9,468 nt of DNA from CBDTYW01 sp965364735 (lineage in GTDB: Bacteria > Actinomycetota > Nitriliruptoria > Nitriliruptorales > Nitriliruptoraceae), in the NCBI GenBank assembly GCA_965364735.1, contig CBDTYW010000145.1, positions 1-9,468 on the forward strand, read 5' to 3'. Below, piece by piece: positions 1 through 5,280 of the stretch (position 1 is the stretch's first letter; the number at the start of each line of letters is the position of its first letter). The notes beneath the pieces were generated by a model. It was not told the origin of the DNA. It made no database searches and saw only the letters and a list, made by a program, of their open reading frames with translations. Made by a program: the position numbers and the translations under genes.

Positions 1-96
1 CGTCTCGTTGGTGTTGAGGCGGACCGGCACGTCGAGCTGCGGGGCGCCGTACGGCGTCACGTCGCGCAGGTCATCGCGGACCGCGACGCGGCTCAC
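1..96 (-). CDS. hisC: Histidinol-phosphate aminotransferase, N-terminal fragment (cut by window edge)
   Basis: Only the first 32 codons are in the window; the gene continues past the left edge. The visible protein begins MSRVAVRDDLRDVTPYGAPQ and runs on into a V-R-L-N-T-N-E-T stretch. This matches the conserved N-terminus of actinobacterial HisC, where the 'PYGAPQLDVPVRLNTNE' region precedes the PLP-enzyme fold. HisC is known to transfer an amino group from glutamate to imidazole-acetol phosphate, giving histidinol phosphate, in the cytoplasm. The GTG start at 96-94 overlaps the hisD TGA stop at 95-93 (GTGA), which indicates translational coupling in one his operon. A GGAG lies only 2 nt upstream, so reinitiation by ribosomes leaving hisD is more likely than independent initiation. 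The identification rests on a short segment plus gene order. No catalytic residue (for example the PLP lysine) can be checked here. Confidence 0.82.
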   Translation of the reverse strand, partial: MSRVAVRDDLRDVTPYGAPQLDVPVRLNTNET

Positions 97-1388
97 GGCT
101 CCAGCCGGACTTCGACGGCGCGCCAGTGCGCGGGCAGGTTCTCGGCTCCGGCGAGCTCGCGGACGCTCTCGGAGAGCTCCACGAGCGCGTCGTGGGTGTA
201 CTCGACCCAGTTGACCGGCACGAGGAAGGAGCTGGTCGTCAGCCCGCCGGCGAAGCGCGCGGTGCCGCTGGTCGGGAGCGTGTGGTTCGGCCCGGCGGCG
301 TAGTCGCCGAGGCTGACGGGCGTGTGGTCGCCGATGAACGTCGTGCCCGCGTAGCGGATGCGCTCTGCGACCGCGTGGGCGTCGCGCGTCTGCACCTCGA
401 GGTGCTCGGCGGCGAACGCCTCGGCGACCTCGACCGCGTGGTCGATGTCGTCGACGATGATCGCGGTGCCCTGCCCGGCCAGCGCCGCCTCGACGCGCTC
501 GCGGTGATGCGCGCGTTCGACCTCGTGGACGAGCGACTCCTCGACCCGCTCGACCAGCGTCGGGTCGGTCGTGATCAGCAGCGACGTGGCGAGCTCGTCG
601 TGCTCGGCCTGCGCGACAAGGTCGGCCGCAACGATCTTCGGCGTGGCCGTGTCGTCGGCGACGATCGCGATCTCCGTCGGGCCGGCGTAGCCGTCGATGC
701 CGATCAGCCCCTGCGAGGACAGCTGCTGCTTCGCGAGCGAGACGTACAGGTTGCCCGGGCCGACGACCTTGTCGCAGCGCGGCACCGACTCGGTCCCGAG
801 GGCCATCGCCGCGATCGCCTGCGCCCCGCCGACCGAGATGACCGTGTCCACGCCGAGCAGTGCTGCGGCAGCGAGGATCGTGCGGTTGGGGAGGCCGCCC
901 TCACCGGTGGGAGGCGTGCAGAGCACGATCTGCTCGACTCCGGCGACCTGGGCCGGGACGACGGTCATGATCACCGTCGACGGGTACGCGGCCTTGCCGC
1001 CCGGCACGTACACGCCGACGCGCTGGACCGGGCGGTGCCACTGACCCATCTTGGCACCGTCGCGCTCGTCCTCCCACGACGGCGGCATCGCCCGTTCGTG
1101 GAACCACCGCACCTGGTCCACGGCGCGCTCGAGCGCGGCCCGGAGCTTGGTCGGCAACGCGGCGAGCGCGGCGTCGAGCTCGGACTGCGGGACCCGGACG
1201 TCGTCGAGGTCGACACCGTCGAACCGCGAGGTCAGCTCCTTGAGCGCCGCGTCGCCTCGCTTGCGGACCGCAGCGATCGACTGCTCGACGCCGTCACGCG
1301 CAGCAGCGAGGTCGACGCGGGGACGAGGGAGACGATCGGTCGGGTCCGAACGATCGCCTCGCAGGTCGAGGACGGTCAGGCGGGGCAC
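93..1388 (-). CDS. hisD: Histidinol dehydrogenase
   Basis: This cytoplasmic zinc enzyme performs the last two steps of histidine synthesis: L-histidinol plus 2 NAD+ to L-histidine via histidinal. The 431-aa product matches the usual family length (about 430-435). Visible hallmarks are a GGAQAIAAMALGT segment near residues 187-199, K-V-V-G-P-G-N-L-Y-V near 207-216, and the signature IDGYAGPTEIAIVAD at 231-245. By family alignment, the zinc ligands are Q260, H263, D362 and H421, and the general-base pair is E328-H329. All are present, so the enzyme should be active. The frame opens at a GTG at 1406, but that codon has no Shine-Dalgarno. The GTG at 1388 has GAGG at 1399-1396 with a 7-nt spacer and gives MPRLTVLDLRG, a typical HisD start, so I prefer it. 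The gene overlaps hisC by 4 bp downstream. A TAGCCT -10-like box sits upstream. Confidence 0.97.
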   Translation of the reverse strand: MPRLTVLDLRGDRSDPTDRLPRPRVDLAAARDGVEQSIAAVRKRGDAALKELTSRFDGVDLDDVRVPQSELDAALAALPTKLRAALERAVDQVRWFHERAMPPSWEDERDGAKMGQWHRPVQRVGVYVPGGKAAYPSTVIMTVVPAQVAGVEQIVLCTPPTGEGGLPNRTILAAAALLGVDTVISVGGAQAIAAMALGTESVPRCDKVVGPGNLYVSLAKQQLSSQGLIGIDGYAGPTEIAIVADDTATPKIVAADLVAQAEHDELATSLLITTDPTLVERVEESLVHEVERAHHRERVEAALAGQGTAIIVDDIDHAVEVAEAFAAEHLEVQTRDAHAVAERIRYAGTTFIGDHTPVSLGDYAAGPNHTLPTSGTARFAGGLTTSSFLVPVNWVEYTHDALVELSESVRELAGAENLPAHWRAVEVRLEP

Positions 1389-1395
1389 GGCGGAG

Positions 1396-1399
1396 CCTC
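1396..1399 (-). promoter_or_regulatory. Ribosome binding site that decides the hisD start
   Basis: GAGG reads on the minus strand at 1399-1396, 7 nt before the GTG at 1388-1386. The alternative GTG at 1406 is preceded by CCTCCCCGAA, which does not resemble a Shine-Dalgarno on this strand. The proposed transcription start near 1415 would also leave only about 9 nt before 1406. Confidence 0.55.
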
Positions 1400-1421
1400 G
1401 GGTCACTTCGGGGAGGCCGAG

Positions 1422-1427
1422 AGGCTA
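1422..1427 (-). promoter_or_regulatory. Possible -10 element for the hisD-hisC operon
   Basis: The minus strand reads TAGCCT here, fitting the actinobacterial -10 pattern TANNNT. Transcription would start near 1415, giving a leader of about 27 nt to the preferred hisD GTG at 1388. No convincing -35 hexamer lies 16-19 nt upstream, so the call is weak. It fits the idea that hisD begins its own operon after the hydrolase gene and the hairpin at 1474-1497. Confidence 0.35.
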
Positions 1428-1473
1428 CTGCCGCGCAGGAACCGGTCGCGCACCGACCCCCTCGCGCCGTACC

Positions 1474-1497
1474 CGGAGAGCACCCTGCAGCTCTCCG
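1474..1497. terminator. GC-rich hairpin between hydrolase gene and hisD
   Basis: CGGAGAGC at 1474-1481 and GCTCTCCG at 1490-1497 form a perfect 8-bp stem around an 8-nt loop (1482-1489). On the minus strand the hairpin begins 20 nt after the hydrolase stop (1518-1520) and lies upstream of the proposed hisD promoter, a sensible place to end the hydrolase transcript. No T-run follows on either strand, so it is not a classical intrinsic terminator. T-less hairpins are often found at gene ends in high-GC actinobacteria. It may instead be chance or an mRNA 3'-end stabiliser. Confidence 0.35.
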
Positions 1498-1517
1498 AGA
1501 CGGCGTGAGTCACCCGG

Positions 1518-3818
1518 TCAGCTGGTCTCCTCGAGCGACGAGCGGATCGCGGCGAGCACCTCGTCGCTGATCGCGCTCGCACCACCCATGACCCGGAACT
1601 CCACGACCGAGTTGAGGGTCGCGAGCAGCTCGCGTACGGCTTCGCCTTGATCGGCGTTGCGGCCGTTGACCATGCCGAACACCTGACCGAGGTGCGCAGC
1701 GGCAGGCCCGCTCGTCAGCGCGTCAGGGAAGTCGACCCCGGTCGCCAGCCACGGGTTGCTCGCGCTCATGCCGCTCGCGATCGCCCGACGGATGACGGCT
1801 GCCGACGTGGCGTAACGGTCAGCTCCGAAGACGCGGTCGACGTCGTAGCCGGCGGTGGTCAGCTGGGTCGCGACCGTCGCGCTCACGGCGGCTTCGCCAC
1901 CGATGATCGTCACGCTCGTGGCACCGATGTCGCGGAGCGCCGCGAGGGTTGCTCCGGGCACCGAGTCCTTGCGGACCAACAGCACCGGCTCCTCGAGGAA
2001 GGCGGAGAGCGCGGAGATGGCGACCCCGTCAGCGAACGCGCTGTCGCCGCCGATGCCGCGCACGATCCATGCGTGCTCGGAGCCGTCCTCACCGGCGACC
2101 TCACGAGCGATGGCCGCGGCGGTCGCGAAGCGGTCCGGTCCCTCGACACGACGCACCGTGGCGTCGGTCCCGGCAGCGTCCTGCGCCTGGGCCGCGACGT
2201 CCGCGGACAGCGCGGCCTCGCCGCCGAGCAGCACCACGTTCGACGGGGCAACGCTCGTCAGGTAGGCGGCTGCGGCCGGTGAGAGGTCATCACCACGGGT
2301 CAGGATGACCGGTGCGTCGAGCGCGCCCGAGAGCGCAGCTGCCGCGAGGGCGTCCGCGAAGTCCGACGAGCGTGCAAGGATCACGGTGTCCGGATCGGTG
2401 AAGGCGGCCTCGGCCGCGGCGATCGAGGTCTCCACGCGGGATGCGCCCTGAACACGGGCCCCCTGCGGGTTGCCTTCGCAGGACGGCAGACCATCGCGCT
2501 CGCCGACCGTGAACTGGCAGCCGAAGCGTCGCCGCGCGACGTTGTCGGCGTCGAGGACATCGTCGCCAGCCGGACGGACCGCGCCGCCGGAGCCGAGCCA
2601 GACCATCAGGTCGGTGAAGGCTGCACCGATCTCACCGGCGCTGAAGTCACAGTGGCCGAGGCCACGGATCGCTCGGGTCACGAGCAGGCCGTCGCGGCCG
2701 TTGTCGGCGACGCGCTCGGCGTAGCCCTGCAGGTTGTGGAAGGGAACGAAGAGGTCACCGATGTCGTGCAGCGCGAGCACCGGGACGCTGGGCGTGCCCT
2801 CGATGAGCGGGAAGTACGGCACGGCGTCCACCTCCGCGGCCTGGCGGGTGACCCGGCGGTTCAGGCCCGCCTCCACGGCGGAGACGGCGGTGTCACGGTC
2901 CAGCTGGAAGACCTGGCCGATGTTGTCGTAGGTCGGGATCAGCCGGTTGTCGACGCCACCGGTGAGCGCGCCCCCGACGAGAGCCGGCAGGAAGGGCAGG
3001 CCGCCACCGGGCGAGGTCAGCTCGGAGTTCCAGAACTGCCACGCGAGCTCGGAGAGCGGACGTTCACCTCCGGAGATCTGCTCCATCGCCTGACCGAGCA
3101 GCCGACCGCGGGGCGTGAGGCCGTCGCTGAGACCGAGGATCGGGTCGTACTGGCTGTACGCGCCGCCGGGGGCGAGGTAGTTCGCGGGCACCGGGAGCTC
3201 GGCGTCGCCGATCCCGGCGACGGCGTGGGCCAGGACGTTGAAGTCCTGGTAGTACGTGAAGTGCTCCTGCGGCGACAGCACGCCGCAGATGGGCATGGCC
3301 GCCTGGAACGCCGTCGGGTAGCGCTCGATGGCGACGCCGGTGACGTGGCCGCCCATCGACGCACCGATGATGACGACCGCGTTCGGCGTCTCACCGGTCT
3401 CTCGGGTGAAGATGTCGATCATGCCGCGGGTCTCGTCGACGGAGCTGTCGATCACGTAGCCGTTGGCCGAGTAGCTCGACGCGGCCCACGCGAAGCCCTG
3501 GCCCGCGAGGATCGCCCGCGGGATGATGACGTCCTGCGCCTTCAGCTCCGTCTGCAGCGGCGACACGAACCCGTGCGCGTAGACGACGAGGACCTTCTGC
3601 CCGTCGGCGAAGCCGTCAGGGATCTCGACCTTCCACGCATGATCGGTGGTCGGCGCGTCGGAGTTCTCGATGCCCTGGAAGACCCGCGTGTTGTCGAGCT
3701 TCACGAACGCCGCGTCGATCTCGGGCACGTAGCCCGGGTCCTCCGTCGCGTTGCCCGCTGGCACCGCCAGCAGCAACGTCGAGATCAACAGCAAGCAGGA
3801 CAGCAGAACTCGACGCAC
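1518..3818 (-). CDS. Secreted alpha/beta-hydrolase with three C-terminal cell-wall-binding (CWB2) repeats
   Basis: The 766-aa protein has a Sec signal peptide: an R-R N-terminus, a leucine-rich core, and likely cleavage after A-G-N-A at residue 24. Residues about 25-415 resemble an alpha/beta-hydrolase. A G-A-S-M-G nucleophile elbow places Ser154, with likely Asp355 (in HDIGDLFVP) and His389 (in GLGHCDF) completing a Ser-Asp-His triad. H82-G83 (YAHGF) may belong to the oxyanion region. Three CWB2-type repeats follow at about 458-546, 560-654 and 665-758. Each has a G-x-x-R-x-x-T-S/A opening, an FADA/FADG/FPDA box and an LGGE/IGGE/MGGA strand. CWB2 domains are known to attach surface proteins non-covalently to wall polymers, so this is probably a wall-anchored esterase or peptidase of unknown substrate. 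Cys434 and Cys447 in the linker could form a disulfide. I prefer the GTG at 3818 (GGGAG, 5-nt spacer) over the in-frame GTG at 3836. The gene lies 60 bp downstream of the histidine kinase. Confidence 0.9.
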   Translation of the reverse strand: MRRVLLSCLLLISTLLLAVPAGNATEDPGYVPEIDAAFVKLDNTRVFQGIENSDAPTTDHAWKVEIPDGFADGQKVLVVYAHGFVSPLQTELKAQDVIIPRAILAGQGFAWAASSYSANGYVIDSSVDETRGMIDIFTRETGETPNAVVIIGASMGGHVTGVAIERYPTAFQAAMPICGVLSPQEHFTYYQDFNVLAHAVAGIGDAELPVPANYLAPGGAYSQYDPILGLSDGLTPRGRLLGQAMEQISGGERPLSELAWQFWNSELTSPGGGLPFLPALVGGALTGGVDNRLIPTYDNIGQVFQLDRDTAVSAVEAGLNRRVTRQAAEVDAVPYFPLIEGTPSVPVLALHDIGDLFVPFHNLQGYAERVADNGRDGLLVTRAIRGLGHCDFSAGEIGAAFTDLMVWLGSGGAVRPAGDDVLDADNVARRRFGCQFTVGERDGLPSCEGNPQGARVQGASRVETSIAAAEAAFTDPDTVILARSSDFADALAAAALSGALDAPVILTRGDDLSPAAAAYLTSVAPSNVVLLGGEAALSADVAAQAQDAAGTDATVRRVEGPDRFATAAAIAREVAGEDGSEHAWIVRGIGGDSAFADGVAISALSAFLEEPVLLVRKDSVPGATLAALRDIGATSVTIIGGEAAVSATVATQLTTAGYDVDRVFGADRYATSAAVIRRAIASGMSASNPWLATGVDFPDALTSGPAAAHLGQVFGMVNGRNADQGEAVRELLATLNSVVEFRVMGGASAISDEVLAAIRSSLEETS
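1545..2447 (-). other. Three tandem CWB2 protein repeats (coding segment)
   Basis: This segment encodes the three CWB2 units of the surface hydrolase: about 2447-2181, 2141-1857 and 1826-1545. Similarity between units is at protein level (R-x-E-T/R-F-A-T/R-Y-A-T openings; FADAL, FADGV, FPDAL boxes; V-V-L-L-G-G-E, V-T-I-I-G-G-E and F-R-V-M-G-G-A strands). I saw no long identical DNA repeat, so the array is old rather than recently duplicated. Three units is the usual number for CWB2 anchors. Confidence 0.85.
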
Positions 3819-3823
3819 AGAAA

Positions 3824-3828
3824 CTCCC
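3824..3828 (-). promoter_or_regulatory. Ribosome binding site that decides the hydrolase start
   Basis: GGGAG on the minus strand lies 5 nt before the GTG at 3818-3816. The upstream in-frame GTG at 3836 is preceded by ACTGTGCTGAC, with no Shine-Dalgarno. The inner start also gives a cleaner signal peptide beginning M-R-R-V-L-L. Confidence 0.55.
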
Positions 3829-3838
3829 GATCTCACGT

Positions 3839-3853
3839 CAGCACAGTGTTCTG
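3839..3853. promoter_or_regulatory. Near-perfect 15-bp palindrome, candidate operator for the hydrolase gene
   Basis: CAGCACA (3839-3845), a central G, and TGTTCTG (3847-3853) form 7-bp arms with one mismatch. The site lies in the gap between kinase and hydrolase, about 20 nt upstream of the preferred hydrolase start and roughly where transcription would begin from the TTGACA box at 3882-3877. A dimeric regulator bound there could block transcription. This is inference from position and symmetry. The half-sites do not fit the actinobacterial LexA box. Confidence 0.3.
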
Positions 3854-3882
3854 AGCCAACGCGCGATCGGTCACCCTGTCAA
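3854..3882 (-). promoter_or_regulatory. Possible hydrolase promoter (consensus TTGACA -35)
   Basis: A perfect TTGACA reads on the minus strand at 3882-3877, overlapping the stop codon of the histidine kinase. Seventeen nucleotides further on, the -10 position holds TTGGCT (3859-3854), which keeps only the outer T residues of TANNNT and lacks the key second-position A. A start near 3847 would give a leader of about 30 nt. The strong -35 with poor -10 suggests a regulated or activator-dependent promoter, or a chance match. Confidence 0.3.
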
Positions 3883-5183
3883 GCGCTCACCCGTCGGTCG
3901 GAGAAGCTGACCACGTTGGATGCCAGCGGCAGACGCAGCACGAACTCGGTGCCGACGCCGCCCGGATCACGCATCTCGACGTCCCCTCGCATCGCACGGG
4001 CGAGGCTGCGCGCGATCGGCAGACCGAGCCCCGGACCCTGCGGCCGCAGGAGCGGATTGCCGAGACGCCCGAAGTTCATGAAGACCCGTTCACGATCGCG
4101 CGCAGGGATGCCTGCACCGTGATCGCGGACGGAGACGGTGGCGTAGCCCGCCTCGGCTGCGACGCGGACAACGACCTCGCCCGTCGTGTGCACCATCGCG
4201 TTCGCCAGCAGCGCCCGGACGACGCGCACGACGGCCGGAGACTCGCCGAGCGCGACGGTGGCGACGCTGTCGACGACGATGCGCGGGCGGTCGAGATCGG
4301 TGACCTGGGAGGCGATGGCGGTCGTCACGCAGCTGGCGAGGTCGACGGGGTCGGCGTGGAGCTCCCGGGCTCCTCGGAGCTCGGCGACCTCGATGACGTC
4401 CTCGATCAGCCGGTGGAGTCGGTCGGCCTGCTTCGCCATGGATGCGTGCAGCGCCGTGATCTGAGCGGGCTCAAGCTCCAGCTCGTCGCTGTGCAGCATG
4501 CTGAGGGCGCCGCGGAGCGGGGTCAGCGGTGTCCGCAGCTCGTGGGACACCGTCATGAGGAAGTCGTTGCCGACCGCGGACGCGGCGTGCTCCACGGTGA
4601 AGTCGGACACGACGAGCAGGTTGCCGCGGACCCGCACCCTGACACAGCGGGGCGATCCGTCACAGTGCAGCAGCTCGACCTCCGCGCCGTCGGCGAGCAG
4701 GTTCGACGCGCGCAGCGGCGAGTCGGGGCTGCGTCGATCTCCGGGGATCGGGATCGGATGCGCCGCGATGAACGTGCTGGCGTCCTCCCCGATCGCCTCG
4801 TCCGCGGAGCGTCCGGTGATCCGCTCCATCGCCGCGTTCCACGACTCGATCACCCCGTCGGGCGACACGATGACGACGCCGTCTGCGACCGCCGCCAAGA
4901 CCTCTTCGAGGTCGACCTGGTCAGCATGGGCGACCGCGTCGACGTGGTCGACGTCCGGGACCATCACCAGCGGCGCAGGGGCCTGGACGACCTCGCTCAC
5001 CTCGGCCGGCTCCTTCATGACGAAGCGGAGGGCACCGGCGAGCACGACCATCAGCGCGAGGAGCACGACCGCGACGACCGGCCCGAGCGCACCCTGCCAC
5101 ACCAGCAGCGAGACCGCTCCCGAGGCCGAGACCGCGAGGAGCGCACGACGTGCTCGCAGGCACCGGTGGAGGGTGGTTGACAT
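3879..5183 (-). CDS. Membrane-anchored PAS-domain sensor histidine kinase
   Basis: The 434-aa protein begins with two closely spaced hydrophobic helices (about 14-33 and 35-55), so almost no extracellular domain is present. A PAS-like domain follows at about 90-200 (VLAAVADGVVIVSPDG, then ESWNAAMERITG). The HisKA dimerisation domain carries the phospho-acceptor His214 in SHELRTP, and the ATPase domain occupies about 300-420. Asn328 of the N box, D354-H-G-A-G of the G1 box and G383-P-G-L-G-L of the G2 box are present. The first N-box position, usually Asn, is Ala324. The kinase should autophosphorylate on a cytoplasmic or membrane-proximal signal and pass phosphate to a response regulator, but none is encoded nearby, so it is an orphan here. 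Cys174 and Cys180 within the PAS domain could be redox- or ligand-sensitive. The ATG at 5183 follows a strong GGAGG with a 5-nt spacer. The surface-hydrolase gene follows after 60 bp and may be a target. Confidence 0.93.
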   Translation of the reverse strand: MSTTLHRCLRARRALLAVSASGAVSLLVWQGALGPVVAVVLLALMVVLAGALRFVMKEPAEVSEVVQAPAPLVMVPDVDHVDAVAHADQVDLEEVLAAVADGVVIVSPDGVIESWNAAMERITGRSADEAIGEDASTFIAAHPIPIPGDRRSPDSPLRASNLLADGAEVELLHCDGSPRCVRVRVRGNLLVVSDFTVEHAASAVGNDFLMTVSHELRTPLTPLRGALSMLHSDELELEPAQITALHASMAKQADRLHRLIEDVIEVAELRGARELHADPVDLASCVTTAIASQVTDLDRPRIVVDSVATVALGESPAVVRVVRALLANAMVHTTGEVVVRVAAEAGYATVSVRDHGAGIPARDRERVFMNFGRLGNPLLRPQGPGLGLPIARSLARAMRGDVEMRDPGGVGTEFVLRLPLASNVVSFSDRRVSA

Positions 5184-5188
5184 GTGAC

Positions 5189-5193
5189 CCTCC
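5189..5193 (-). promoter_or_regulatory. Strong Shine-Dalgarno of the histidine kinase
   Basis: GGAGG on the minus strand (part of GGAGGG at 5193-5188) lies 5 nt before the ATG at 5183-5181. It fixes the kinase start with good confidence and is stronger than the sites of its neighbours. Confidence 0.7.
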
Positions 5194-5244
5194 GAGGCAC
5201 GCGGGTGCGATTGCAGCCGTCCCTCGTGTCATCGGCATCCCCGA

Positions 5245-5275
5245 GCATGGTCTGGATGGTCATTTGTGACCATGC
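5245..5275. promoter_or_regulatory. Overlapping palindromes and ATGGTC half-sites between dnaE and kinase
   Basis: Within the 97-bp gap, ATGGTCA (5256-5262) and TGACCAT (5267-5273) form perfect 7-bp arms around TTTG. A second upstream copy, GCATGGTC (5245-5252), pairs perfectly over 8 bp with GACCATGC (5268-5275), the same right arm. The two left arms are direct repeats 9 bp apart (ATGGTC at 5247 and 5256). The cluster begins about 6 bp after the dnaE stop and some 60 bp before the kinase start. It may be an operator for the kinase gene, or alternative hairpins at the dnaE 3' end. The arms are fairly AT-rich for this genome and no T-run follows, which favours protein binding over termination. 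Confidence 0.4.
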
Positions 5276-5280
5276 CGCCA

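Noticed and set aside
126..1508. A 460-codon plus-strand open frame opposite hisD
   Set aside because: It is antisense to a complete hisD and has the same biased composition as the other mirror frames; it shows no recognisable domain or Shine-Dalgarno.
1403..1585. A 60-codon minus-strand frame spanning the hydrolase-hisD gap
   Set aside because: The product is R/S rich, overlaps both neighbours out of frame, and covers the hairpin; no Shine-Dalgarno or conserved pattern supports it.
3774..3818. Possible lipoprotein signal in the hydrolase (LLSC)
   Set aside because: The cysteine follows only seven residues, too early for a signal peptidase II site, and the preceding residue pattern is not a good lipobox. 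The later A-G-N-A site fits ordinary Sec cleavage.
3839..3853. LexA/SOS box
   Set aside because: The actinobacterial box needs GAAC-N4-GTTC. Read on the minus strand, this site has GAAC but TGCT where GTTC is required, so only general palindromic symmetry remains.
2652..3854. A 400-codon plus-strand open frame opposite the hydrolase
   Set aside because: It covers the coding region of a protein with a signal peptide, catalytic triad and CWB2 repeats; the antisense product is low-complexity and R/V/D rich.
4119..5180. A 353-codon plus-strand open frame opposite the histidine kinase
   Set aside because: It is a mirror frame of a kinase with complete H, N, G1 and G2 boxes; the product is rich in D, R, H and G without domain features.
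5256..5273. Intrinsic terminator of dnaE
   Set aside because: The stem is short, fairly AT-rich and has no following T-run on the minus strand. An operator-like role fits better, although termination is not excluded.
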